Origin: Alopecurus myosuroides
Lineage: Eukaryota > Streptophyta > Magnoliopsida > Poales > Poaceae
Assembly (NCBI GenBank): GCA_028641055.1
Contig: CM054057.1
Location: 725,744,484 to 725,808,483 of the forward strand
DNA length: 64,000 nucleotides
Direction of reading: 5' to 3'
This document shows positions 31,513 to 41,937 of the stretch, one piece after another (positions within the stretch are counted from its first letter, which is position 1; the number at the start of each line of letters is the position of its first letter). The position numbers and the translations under genes were made by a program. The notes beneath the pieces were generated by a model that searched no databases, was not told the DNA's origin, and worked only from the letters and a program-made list of their open reading frames with translations.

Positions 31513-32831
31513 ATGCCGCCGTTCCGGTGCTGCTGGGCGGATCTGCCGTCGGACCTCCTCTGCCTCATCGGCGACAGGCTCGACCTCAAGTGCTACGTCA
31601 GCTCGCGAGGGTGCTGCATGGCGTGGCGGTGCGCGCTCGCGCCGCTGTCTCCGTTGCTCCTCCTCAACTCCTACGCCGGCCGCAGCTACGCGGCCGTCGT
31701 CTCGCTGCCGACCCTCCGCTCCTTTAAGACCAATGTCATCTCCTCGGGCAGCCGATGCGTCGGATCCAGCAATGGCTGGCTCGCACTCCCCGCCGGCGAC
31801 CTGCGAGGCATGTTCACACTCTTCCACCCGGTCACTGCCACGCAGATCGCCCTGCCGCCGCTCACATACGAGACCGGGTGGATCTCCAAGATCGTCTTCG
31901 CACCCAACCCTGCTACGGATGACTTCGCTGCCGTCGCCATCTGCGCCAGGGACAGGCTCGCCTACGTCACGGCCGGGGCCTGGAGGTGGGCCATCCTCGA
32001 CCCGGTCCGCCTCGCCCCCGGAGATAAGCTCACCGACTTATTCTACAAAGAAAAGGGTACGGTTTACTGTCTCACTCTCTACGGAGACATTCACGTTCTC
32101 CGTCTACCCGAGCGATGCCGCAGGAAACCTCTTATGGTTGATGATTTAGCTGGTCCGTCATCATCGGAACTACTAGAGGCACATGAGGAGACAGACATGA
32201 TGGCAGTTCTCGTGCTATTTGGTCTTGCACTTGGTTTTGAGGCTAGGCGGGCTCAACATCACTATGACATGCTGCTTAGGAGATCTGTTGGGCCAGACTT
32301 GAATGCACCAGCCACAGTCGAGCCTTTCTTGTCGGATGGCAGCAACCTTCCTTTCGACCCTACCACCAGATTTGACCCGCCATGTACAACAGCATTGCTT
32401 TTCGCACTAGTGCCAAGAACCTGGTGTTCTGTAATGGTAACCTATACCAAATCTGGAGAAATGAGACATGCACGGTTACTGTTTCGATGCCAGGAGGAGG
32501 TCGGCTTTGTGTACCAGAGAATAAAATATTTGTTCTGAGGTATCATCCGCGGCGCCAACCATGTTGGGATGCTGTGACTGACTTGGGTGGCTACTCGGTG
32601 TTTGTCGGGGTGAACAATGCGGTGTCCTTGTACGCTCAAGATGTTCCGGGGCTCAAGGGTAATTGTGTCTATTGGATCGGTGGGGCTTCTAAGAAACAGG
32701 GCATGGTCTTTGACATGTCAACTGGGATGTCTACACCTTGCCTTCCTTCAAGTCCGCAAAGCACAATTTGCTGGTACTTTCTCAGCGACATGGTAAATAA
32801 CTGGAACAATGATAATGGAGGCAAGAGTTGA
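31513..32831 (+). pseudogene. F-box/DUF295 protein gene with one frameshift
   Basis: The ATG at 31513 opens a frame with an N-terminal F-box-like segment (WADLPSDLLCLIGDRLDLKCY, about residues 8-45, then MAWRCAL). A beta-propeller-like region follows (SNGWLALPAG, LFHPVTATQIALPPL). Near 32379-32383 the family's C-terminal DUF295 domain switches to another frame. From 32382 it reads SAKNLVFCNGNLYQIWRN, RQPCWDAVTDLGGYSVFVG and LKGNCVYWIGG, ending at 32829-32831. In the first frame the product would stop at 32538 (341 codons) without DUF295. F-box proteins recruit substrates to SCF ubiquitin ligases; DUF295 members form a large, rapidly changing grass family, usually intronless. A one-base change, a small intron or an assembly error could explain the break. 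The upstream promoter is split by LINE D. Confidence 0.85.
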
Positions 32832-33474
32832 AAGTGAACAAGATATTGTGGAATGATGCGTCGCTAAACTGCTTTAGTGAGCTCCACCTGTCATGTTGGT
32901 GTTTATTGTGCACATGAGCAAGAGAATTGGTCCGAAGATGCCCAAGATCGATCTGGCAGGGTAATTGCTTGATGTAGCCAATGGTTTGTCCTTATTTATC
33001 CATTCCATAAAACAGTTTGCTACCTGATTTTGTTGGTTTGTAGTACATAATCATCTTCATATGTTTGTATCCTTGATTGGACAAGGGCGTATTTCACTAA
33101 AAAAAATCTTGCCAACTGTGACTTGGGTTTAAATGTGATCGCTTGACGTATTGCTTGCTGATGAAATAACCTGATACCAATACATAAGACAGATGCAAGT
33201 ACATACATCAGATTGCATATTGCTTTGCTCAATGTGAGTATGTGATATGTATATATATGCTGATGCATTGCTCCACCTGCCTGATGTCAATTACACCAAC
33301 ACTGACATGTCGTGCAGAGTAGATATTGTATTATGATGCATTAGTCTACTGTTTAGTGCCATATAGTTTTGCCATGCTATCAACTGAACTATGCTGAGCT
33401 GAGCTGTGTTAATTCCACAGATATAATCCTCTTGTTTGGAGCTGCTGCTTGCAGTGAACACAGACCATAGCTAG
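32832..33474. other. 3' flank of the F-box gene
   Basis: Unique-looking AT-rich sequence that probably holds the 3' untranslated region and downstream DNA. AATAAA-like words are weak. No second gene is seen. It ends at the target duplication of LINE E. Confidence 0.5.
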
Positions 33475-33489
33475 CGAAAAGCACCTTCT
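33475..33489. repeat. Target-site duplication of LINE E, left copy (15 bp)
   Basis: CGAAAAGCACCTTCT, identical to 40433-40447. It marks the 3' end of the minus-strand LINE E. Confidence 0.9.
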
Positions 33490-33513
33490 AAACGGAAGGC
33501 TCGAGCAGAGCCC

Positions 33514-33533
33514 GGCTTTAAATTAATAAAGCC
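33514..33533 (-). other. Hairpin near the 3' end of LINE E
   Basis: GGCTTTA and TAAAGCC form a perfect 7-bp stem around a six-base AT loop, about 25 bp from the LINE 3' end. LINE RTs of several clades recognise 3' stem-loops, so it may be a template-recognition structure. This role is inferred. Confidence 0.5.
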
Positions 33534-33707
33534 ACCACGGCAGAGTACAAAGCCAACTCAAATGCAAGAAAAGAAAAAACATAGTAGGCCAACACAAATG
33601 GCAAGATAACCATACGCAGGTGGTGAGATAGTCCAAAGGTACATAAATCAAACACATGGTGGAGGCCCCAACCTCAACCATGGACTAGAAAAGGCGACTA
33701 AAAACGG

Positions 33708-36700
33708 CTAGGGGTCGGTGTCCTCCCTCCTCAAGGAGGCCTGTAGTGCGCGGATCCTGCCGATCGTCGTCGTTATCGCCTCGCGATCCAATCGCCTAGC
33801 TAGCGGTCTCCAAACCTGTAGAAAGATAGACATTTTGTATAGAACGTCAGCGGGGTGGGTAGGAAGGCGTCCCTCAATGGTGAGCTTATTCCTAGTCGTC
33901 CAAAGGGCCCAGCAGGCCGCCGCACAGCACGTAAATAAGACGCGTCTAGTTTGTCCCACGCAGACGTCCAGGTGCCTGAATAGCTCCGCAAAGCAGGCGG
34001 GGTTCCAATCGCAAGGCAGCAGTTCCCTAACTGCGCTCCAAAGGAATCTGGCTAAGGAGCATGCGAAGAAAATGTGACTCGTGTCTTCCGGTTCGCCGCA
34101 TAAGGCGCATAAACCGGTGGAAGGGCCACGTCTCCTCCGAAGGTTGTCATTGGAGGGGAGTCGTTTCCGAATAAGCTGCCAGAGGAAAATCCTGATTTTG
34201 AGAGGTACCGCAATGGCCCAAATCGTACCATAGTGTTTCCTAGGGGTTCCCTGGCAGAGTGCCCGATACAATGAGCGCACCGAGAACCTCCCCGAAGGTT
34301 CCAGGTGCCAGGTGATGGAGTCCTGACTCGATGAAAGTATGACAGTGCCCAGCTCCAAGAGGAGGTTCGCCATGTCCACTCTTTCTCTCGGCCCAAGTGA
34401 CCGCCTAAGTGGGATATACCATCGGTCTATGCTACGCGCATTAGATACGGACGACTCTGGGAGCGCAGTGAGAGCAAAGATGGAAGGGTATCTGTCGAGC
34501 AGAGGGCCCGAACCCAACCACCAATCCCTCCACAGGGATGTCGAAACACCGTTGCCAACTCTGTGTCTCGCCCCCTGGCGGAAGAGTGGTTTTAGTTTCT
34601 GTATGGCTCGCCAAAATTGTGACCCACCAGGGCAAGAGTCCATAAGGAGGTCTCTCCCTGTGAGGTATTTGCTCCTGAGGATCTGAGCCCATAGCCCCTG
34701 TTCGCCCGAGTAGATCTTCCAGATCCATTTAACCATAAGGCATTGGTTCATGAGTCGAGTGTCCATGATGCCTAGCCCCCCGAGGTCTTTAGGTTTCGTC
34801 ACGGCGTCCCACCTAACCCAGTGGTACTTCCTCTTACTCGTGTTTCCCTCCCAGAAGAAACGTGAGCGATGGGTGTCCATGCGTTTGTGCACGCCTTCTC
34901 CCAGAAGGTATACACCCATGGCGTGCAGGGGAAGGCTAGACAGACAGGCGTTAGTAAGCGTCAACCTAGCCGCTGTGGACATAAGTCTACCCCACCAGGG
35001 GTTCGCCCTGTTGCCCACCTTCTCGGTCAGCGGGTTCCAGCCACTTGCGGCGATTACCCTATCGCCCACCGGTAACCCTAGGTATGTGAAGGGGAGGGAG
35101 CCCAACTTGCAGTTAAGTAAGTGTGCTATACGTCCCTTCTCCTCATCGCTGGTCCCTAGGACCATAACTTCACTCTTGTGAAAGTTAATGCGAAGCCCCG
35201 ACATGTTCTCAAAACATAGGAGGATGAATTTGAGATTAGCAATTGCTAAGTCGTCCGGCTGGATCATAATGATCGTGTCATCCGCGTACTGGAGGTGGGA
35301 AATCCCCCCAGGGATGATATCTGGAATCAATCCATTGATGTGACCCGCGCGGTTTGCTTTATCAAGCATCTCCGCGAGGGCATCTGCTACGAAATCAAAG
35401 AGGAGAGGGGACAACGGGTCTCCCTGGCGAACCCCCCTACCATTACGGAAGTAGTTCCCCGTCTCGCCGTTGATCGAGATGGAGGTTTGTGCCCCGACAA
35501 CCAACCCCATCGCTCGGTGTACCCAACCGGCATCGAAACCCTTCCGGTGTAGAACCTCGCGGAGGAAGTCCCAGTCTACCCGGTCATAGGCTTTCTCAAA
35601 GTCCAGTTTTAAGAAGACTCCCCCAAGTCCTCTTGATTTTGTCTCGTGGATAATCTCCTGTATGCAAACAACTCCCTCGTGAAGCGCTCTGTTCTTAATG
35701 AAAGCGGATTGTGTGCAACTAATCGTGCGATGAGCTATCGGGGACAGACGAAGTGCATAAGCCTTAGCTAGGAATTTGAAAATAACGTTAATTAGCGCAA
35801 TTGGTCTGAATTGTCTAATATCGTCTGTCCCTTGCACTTTGGGAATTAGGGTGAGGATACCGAAGTTAAGCCTCGCGGCGTCCACTCTCCCGAGAGCGTA
35901 GCCGTTCATGATGGCCATGATGTAGGGTTTTGTGAGGTCCCAAAACCTTTTGAAGAAAGCCACCGGGAAGCCATCAGGGCCCGGCGCTGTGTCTACCTTC
36001 ATGCTCTTAAGGACTCCGTCTAACTCCTCCGACGTGAAGGTGAGCATTAGGGTAGTGTTCTCCTCCGCCGAAACCCTGAACTGGTGTGCCCAAAAATTTT
36101 GGGAAAGTGAAGGGATCCTCTCCTCCGTACCCTCTCCCAAGAGAGTCCGATAAAAGGAATAAATGTGAGCCTGGATGGCCCTAGGGTCCGACGTAATCCC
36201 CTGATCCGTCGAAAGCCGTGAGATGAAGCATTTACGGCGTCTACCATTTGCGATGGCGTGAAAGTACGCTGTGTTGGCGTCCCCTTCCAATGTCCACCGG
36301 AGGCGGCTCCTCTGTCGCCAGTATTCTTCCTCCACCGCAGCAAGGTGGGTTAGCTGATCCTCGAGGTGGTACCTTAAGGTCCAGCCCTCCGCATCCAGAC
36401 CCGAGGAATCAGCGAGCGTATCCAAACTGCGGATCTGGTTGAGGATGTCGGCTTTGAGGTCACGTTCGGCCTTTCCAAGGTTGGCCCCCCAGCCTTTAAG
36501 GAATTGCCGTAACCTGCCAGCCATGTGCTGCCAGGCATCAATCGGGTCCACGGGTGGAGTCCCGGACGCTACGATCTCGCGCCATTTGTTCCGCACCAAC
36601 TCCCCAAAGTCAGGTCGCAGCAGCCAGCTGGTTTGGAAGAAGAAACGGGGACTGCGTCTCCTGCGCTCCTCCCCCGAACTCAGAATGAGTGGCGTGTGGT

Positions 36701-37370
36701 CAGATCCGATAATCGGTTCCGCCATTAGCGAGCACATAGGGAAGAGGATCTCCCAGTCATGGGACATGAACACCCTGTCCAAAACGCATCTAACCGGATC
36801 CGGTTGTCTATTAGTCCAGGTGTATCTGGCACCCCCTCATCGAATCTCCTTGAGCGCAAGGGAGGCGAGGCAATCGTTGAACCTATGGATTCTAGGCCAG
36901 TCTATATTAGCGTTATTTTTATCCCCCGATCCCCTGATCAGGTTGAAATCTCCTCCAAGAACTAGAGGGTAAGGACAATCCCTGACAGCCTCCGAAAGCT
37001 CGTCGAGGAATTCCTGCGTCCTACGGTGGTCAGCCGGACCATAGATCACAAAAATGGACCAAAGGGTGCTCGTGTCAATCTGCCGCACGTCGGCCCTAAT
37101 GAAAAAGGTGTCGCTGTGCCAATGCTGCACCTCAAAATTGTCCTCGCTCACCCCCATGAGCATTCCTCCCGAGTGCCCCTGGGCCGGGGTCGAGTGCCAC
37201 AGAAAGCGCCCCCCTGGGTCAATGCTGTGGATCTCGCTGTGGGAGAAAGAGGATTTGATAGTTTCCTGCAGGCCGATGAAATCTAGGTGTTCTTTGGTGA
37301 TTAGTTCACGGATCTGCCCACGACAGCCCGTTCTCCCAAACCCACGGATATTGTAGAAACCGGCCCTCAT
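33708..37370 (-). pseudogene. LINE E ORF2: endonuclease, RT and zinc-binding region, one stop
   Basis: ATG at 37370-37368 starts an APE-type endonuclease (FYNIRGFGRTG, catalytic Glu in LQETIK, VIYGPADH, GGDFNLIRG). An in-frame TGA at 36839-36837 interrupts it. The same frame then continues without a break to 33708: YTWTN-type sequence, GSDHTPLIL, then RT with VDTAPGPDGFPVAFF, FRPIALINVIFKF, LKLDFEKAYDRVDW, GRGVRQGDPLSPLLF and the catalytic YADD near codon 695. Next come MSGLRINFHKSEV, PFTYLGLPVGD, RFFWEGN and the C-terminal zinc cluster CALCGEPEDTSHIFFAC. There is no RNase H. With only one nonsense codon in some 1220 codons the copy is young. ORF2 follows ORF1 in the same frame, directly after its TAG. 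Confidence 0.9.
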
Positions 37371-40322
37371 CTAAGCGATGGTGAGTTTTCTCCGGCTACG
37401 CCGGGTTGCCGTCATGGTGGTCTTCTGTCCTCTGGAAACGGCACGAGAGGGCAGGGTCTCCTCCCCCACGGGTATCAGCTCCCGGGAGGGTGTTGGTACG
37501 GCCCCAACCGTATCCAACTGAGGGTCGACGTGGCAATGAGGCTCCGCCCCATTAGCCGCCAGCTTGGCAGCTGCCAGCGCAAGCTCGGCTTGAGCTAGCT
37601 CTTTTGCGCGGACTAAGGAGAGTAGCTCCAGTTTCTTGCCCTGGTCGAGTGCAAAGGCTAGACCCACGTCGTGTGCTACCTCTAAGAGATGGGCATCAGC
37701 AAGAGAAGGTAAAAGCGAGAAGTCGGAGATCGACAAACCTGCGTCCTTTGCCTCGGCGCGCTCCTGTGCGCGCTGAAGGATAGAGGTGGCCTCCACCCCG
37801 TGAAGGCGTGCGCTCTTGCGAGCGGGCGTGACCGACACCGTCTGGGTCCTGCGCGCGCGCGGCACCTCCGTCGGCTGCGAGTCGGGGACGGAATCCGCCA
37901 TCGAGATGTCGCCGTCTCCATCCTCACCTGAGCGCGCCACCAAGCTGTCCGTCTCCGAGGTGATGATGGTCGAGTCCCTAGTCGGGGAGTCGCTGTGCGT
38001 CGTATCCTCAAGGCGCGCCTTGGTAGAGTTCTCCCCCTCCCGTCTCTTCTCCAGGACAGCAAGGGGGGAGGGCCACTGACGGCCCGCCAGCATGGTCCGG
38101 TTGGACCCGTACTGATCCAGGTCCACGGCCGGGCCTGACCTCGCCGGGGCACTTCCGCCCCGCGGTGCAACCGCCGCGGATGGGGCCTCAGTCGTCGCGG
38201 GGGCTGGCTGAGACGCAGCCCGCTCCGCCACCCTGGCACGGTCGCGGTCGCCCATGGCCCGCCACTCCTCCTCCGAGGGACTCCTGTCATCAAGGAGGTC
38301 ATCATCGTCGTCGGAGTCCGGGGCGTTGGGCCTAGGCGGGGAGGGGGCTGATGGGGGAGGAAGGCGAGCTTGCTCCACCCGGATGCCGATGTTGAAGCCC
38401 TCGTTGCGGTGGAAAATCTGCACCAATCCGTGCAGCTTGGAGGGGTCGCGGCAAGCCAGGAGCATCCGCACCGGGCCCGGGCGGGTGATTGATTCCTCGT
38501 CGACCCTCACCGGGCGCCCAAGCATCCGCATGCCCACCAAAAGGCGCTCCGCCCTCCGCATTCGGCGCGGGAGTCCGGAGATGAGCACCCACACCTCCTG
38601 CAGGACCTCCGCCGGGGCGGGATCGGCATCCGCGAGCCGAATCGAAGCGGAAGAGTTGCTCAGCGGAAGGAAGAGCCGTCCACTCCGTGAGCACATCCTC
38701 AGCATCTCGCGAGAGGGGAATTCAACCCTGAACTCAAGCCTCGAGACCTGGCGAATCTGCCAGTCCCAGTCGCACTCAACCAAATGGCGCAGTTCAGCTC
38801 CCAGGTCCTTGATGGAAAGCGCCATGCTTGCAAAGGACAGAATGGCCGCGTTGGAAGCTCCATCTTCCGCTTGCTCGTCGTCGTCAAAGTCAAGGTAGAA
38901 GAAGCTCTGGCCCGAGACCGCCTGTCCGAAGACACGAAGATCCGCGCTCGGGCCGCGACACGGGCAGTCCGCCGTGTTGTGACCTTCCTTCGAACAGATC
39001 ACACAGATAGGGGCGAAAGTGCAGGAGGCTTGAAAATGGCCCGCCCTCCCGCACTTGAAGCACTCGACCACCGGGGTCGGGGTTGTGCCTCCCGTGAGCG
39101 CCACGGGGTCGCCGCCGGTCTGTCCGGCCCTAGGCGGGTCGGTGAGCAGCCTCTGCTGCGCGCCCGGAGGCTTGGGGGGGCGCGAACTGCCCGAGCCACG
39201 GCCCCTACCGCGCTCCTCTCCCTGAGGGTTCGCCGGGCCAGCGCCCGCGGCGAGGCGCTGCGCCTCGCGCTTTTTCTCCCGAGCCAGCCACCAGTGCGGT
39301 GGTGGTGGGGCAGTCTGGAGGGCCGGACCTCCCCTCCGGTTACCTTGGTTCTGGGTGAGCGCCGCCCGGGACTCCGCCTCCGCCCGCGCCATCTCCACCG
39401 CCGGTCGCTTGCCGTTGGAGTTGCTGCCGCCGTTACCACGGGAGGCCATGACTACCGCAGCAAAGGAAGAGGAGAGGGGAGGGGGTGGGGGATGCACACG
39501 GATTCTCCTAGCTTGTCGTCGCCGCCGCCGGATATCGTCAACCGAGGCAGGAAACCCTAAATCGAGCGAAGCGGCTCCCTTAGGAATCCACCACCAGCTA
39601 AATAGCTGTGGAGGTGGGCTGGGTGGGCTTACCTGGGTCAGCAAAGGAGGAGGGCCCGCAGACCCTAGAGCGCTATCCGCCTCCGACCTGGGCCAGACCC
39701 CAGGCCCAGGAATCTCCGCGTGCGGCCCAAAGGGCAAGAGGAACGGCCCACAGGCCGGTGTAGCCCACACGTGGATCTGATCCCCATCCTCGGGGGCAGA
39801 CGTCCGCGCCGCCGCCGGGCGCGCGAGCGCCGCCGCCACCGGGCTGACCTCCGGGCAGCGAGCAGGAGGTGCCGTGGGCTGCGAGGAGCTACGCAGGACG
39901 TCACCCACGCCGCGCCGGCCCTGGAGGAGATAGGGTTGCGGCGAAGGAGACGCCCGCCGCAGAGCCCCTCCCGCCGCCGCGGGGAACCTCGACCCTCGGC
40001 CACCCGGCGCGAACGCCGAGCGCCGGTTCTTCCTCCGCGCAGGGGAGTGCACCGCCACGGAGAAGAAATCTCCCAAGGTGGGCAGCGGCCGGGCCGTCGC
40101 CACACTTGAGGTTGGGGAAAGGGGAACCTCCTCAGATCCCGATTCCCACGCGCCGTCGTCAGCCGCCGCGGTAGTAGGGGAGGCCCAGAAGCGCCCTTTG
40201 CATCCGCCGCCGTTGAGGGAGGGGCGCGAGGTGAGGAACCGCGGCGAGGGGGCGGCCAGGGGCGAGGCGCGCGTCGCGTCGCCATGGCAGTCGCCCTCCG
40301 GGTCGCCAACCGGGTCGCCCAT
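37371..40322 (-). CDS. LINE E ORF1: DUF4283-type protein with two zinc knuckles
   Basis: An uninterrupted frame of 983 codons, long for a plant L1 ORF1. The first ~330 residues are Pro/Ala/Arg/Gly-rich and look disordered. Two CCHC knuckles follow near residues 420-455 (CFKCGRAGHFQASC and CVICSKEGHNTADC). A DUF4283-like RNA-binding region follows (about 500-640, with VWVLISGLPRRMRRAERLL). The C-terminal third is acidic and Ser-rich with a few nuclear-localisation-like basic clusters. The order zinc knuckle then DUF4283-like is the reverse of LINE D. High GC gives several long antisense open frames, which are shadows. The ATG at 40322 fits the predicted leader. The stop TAG is immediately followed by the ORF2 ATG in the same frame. 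Confidence 0.85.
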   Translation of the reverse strand: MGDPVGDPEGDCHGDATRASPLAAPSPRFLTSRPSLNGGGCKGRFWASPTTAAADDGAWESGSEEVPLSPTSSVATARPLPTLGDFFSVAVHSPARRKNRRSAFAPGGRGSRFPAAAGGALRRASPSPQPYLLQGRRGVGDVLRSSSQPTAPPARCPEVSPVAAALARPAAARTSAPEDGDQIHVWATPACGPFLLPFGPHAEIPGPGVWPRSEADSALGSAGPPPLLTQVSPPSPPPQLFSWWWIPKGAASLDLGFPASVDDIRRRRRQARRIRVHPPPPPLSSSFAAVVMASRGNGGSNSNGKRPAVEMARAEAESRAALTQNQGNRRGGPALQTAPPPPHWWLAREKKREAQRLAAGAGPANPQGEERGRGRGSGSSRPPKPPGAQQRLLTDPPRAGQTGGDPVALTGGTTPTPVVECFKCGRAGHFQASCTFAPICVICSKEGHNTADCPCRGPSADLRVFGQAVSGQSFFYLDFDDDEQAEDGASNAAILSFASMALSIKDLGAELRHLVECDWDWQIRQVSRLEFRVEFPSREMLRMCSRSGRLFLPLSNSSASIRLADADPAPAEVLQEVWVLISGLPRRMRRAERLLVGMRMLGRPVRVDEESITRPGPVRMLLACRDPSKLHGLVQIFHRNEGFNIGIRVEQARLPPPSAPSPPRPNAPDSDDDDDLLDDRSPSEEEWRAMGDRDRARVAERAASQPAPATTEAPSAAVAPRGGSAPARSGPAVDLDQYGSNRTMLAGRQWPSPLAVLEKRREGENSTKARLEDTTHSDSPTRDSTIITSETDSLVARSGEDGDGDISMADSVPDSQPTEVPRARRTQTVSVTPARKSARLHGVEATSILQRAQERAEAKDAGLSISDFSLLPSLADAHLLEVAHDVGLAFALDQGKKLELLSLVRAKELAQAELALAAAKLAANGAEPHCHVDPQLDTVGAVPTPSRELIPVGEETLPSRAVSRGQKTTMTATRRSRRKLTIA

Positions 40323-40432
40323 CCACCCTCAACCTGTAGTAACAATGTCAGAACTATGAGTATTCAGTGGCAGTATGTCATGAGTTTGGCCGTCTAGATA
40401 CATAAGGACCGAAGACTGGTCAGGCTGCTGCC

Positions 40433-40447
40433 CGAAAAGCACCTTCT
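40433..40447. repeat. Target-site duplication of LINE E, right copy (15 bp)
   Basis: CGAAAAGCACCTTCT at the LINE 5' side, identical to 33475-33489. Confidence 0.9.
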
Positions 40448-41937
40448 CCTTGCAGACATTTGCTATTCTTCAGTTATGTTGCAGGACAAGAATTAAGACT
40501 AGACCACTAGCTAGGCTGCTCCTTGGATTCCAAATCTACGAATCTATTTGAAATTTATCAACACAAGATGATGTTTGTGGATTTAGATCTAGGTGCCACC
40601 TGGTAAAGATTTGGTATTAAGCTAAAGGTGGTTGTTTACGTTTTTGGTCAGCAAGGAGTTGGTGACTTGGGCTAATTCATACAGACTTCTCGTGCATATC
40701 TTGATTGAGCAAAAAAAATCAAATCTTAACTCTAAAACGCTACTGAAACGAAAGAAAAAGCCTTCTGCAAATTCAGAAGCAGACTGGAGTAATCTTTCCG
40801 AGCACACATGGAAAAGTTCGAACGCACACTTTCAGCCTTGTGCAAATTCAGAAATAGACTGAAGTTTCATGCCAAAAAAAAGGTGGACTTAAAAAGAGAA
40901 CTCAGAATTTCGGTTGTGCACCAGGTAGCACACGGCTAACCTAAATTCTTAGATTTATTTTGTTTGCTTCATGCAAATGACTCTCAAAATTGCTTTTCAT
41001 TTCGTGAGATAACTAACTAAAGAATCTAAATTATACCCTTATATGTGGAATCAAGGACTGTGAACACAAAGTCCTTAAGTCTAACCTTCACAACCCATCA
41101 ACTTCAACTCTATATCTCCAACGGTAAATCCAAATAATTGATGGAACAAAATATCTCTTTCCCACAAAATAAAAGAATAAGAAAGAGCACAAAGATTTTG
41201 AGAAATTAAAAAATGACACTAGAAACCACGCAAAATTAAACCAAGTGCAGAAAAGTACATGAAAACTAAGAATATCACTTCCAAAATATAATCTAAACAT
41301 TAGAAAAAGTATATGTTATTGATGTAGATGTTTGCCCGATCTTTCACTGCAAGAACCACCAATGATAACAATCCACCAATCACGTGAGTAATACACGTAA
41401 CCTGAAGAACATGTATAGATTTAGGCGAGCAACAAGGCGATAAACATCACGCCTCATGCCAAACTCAACAACCCTTCGCAGATCCAAAAGCCTTCTCATA
41501 ACGCACGATAACCCTTAGCAGATTTAAGAAAACTTATGCATTTATTTCAAAGATAACCGATGAACGTACGAGACGCCGTCTACACATCGATCCTCGAGGG
41601 ACGTTGGTAAGCTGAACACAATGTTCTAAATGATATTCAACCTCTCTAAACCCTAGCCCATGACTTCCTTTATATAGGAGGCCAACCCCTAGTTGGTTGG
41701 ACATGCTCAAACTGATTCCTAACCTAATTGGATTCTAACTGGATACAAACCGGCTCATTTAGAAGACTCGACCAAAACATGCGACTCGCAAGCGCTAGAC
41801 ATTATAAATCGTTGTTTACTGTGCTGTGCTAACCGGTGTATATCCGCATCATCCTTCCCTACTTAGGAAGGTGTTGTCCTCAACACCGAAAGGTCTTCTT
41901 TAGAGTGTGTGGCGTCGGATCTTCACATCACCACGAA
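40448..41937. other. Unassigned sequence and probable gypsy remnant
   Basis: No intact gene is seen. A direct repeat (about TGCAAATTCAGAA..AGACTG.AGT) occurs near 40768 and 40839. The right half looks like the minus-strand 3' end of an old gypsy element. Around 41900-41860 the minus strand reads FGVEDNTFLSREG then stop, a common end of gypsy polyproteins. Leftwards a TATA-like segment (CTATATAAAGG on the minus strand, near 41682) and a leader-like region follow, as in an LTR. No LTR ends or duplication could be fixed. Confidence 0.35.

Larger units (their letters stand above)
33490..40432 (-). mobile_element. Nearly full-length L1-type LINE (LINE E), 6943 bp
   Basis: Bounded by a perfect 15-bp duplication and read on the minus strand: a leader of about 110 bp, ORF1 of 983 codons (40322-37371) and ORF2 (37370-33708), then a short 3' region. 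The 3' end lacks a long poly(A) and instead carries a 7-bp stem hairpin close to the terminus. ORF2 has endonuclease, RT and a zinc-binding region but no RNase H, so it is a different branch from LINE D. The only clear lesion is a TGA in the endonuclease. It lies about 0.65 kb downstream of the F-box stop. Confidence 0.92.

Noticed and set aside
37682..40345. Several long open frames in other frames and on the plus strand over LINE E ORF1
   Set aside because: High GC produces Arg/Ala/Pro-rich shadow frames. The 983-codon minus-strand frame contains recognisable zinc knuckles and a DUF4283-like region.
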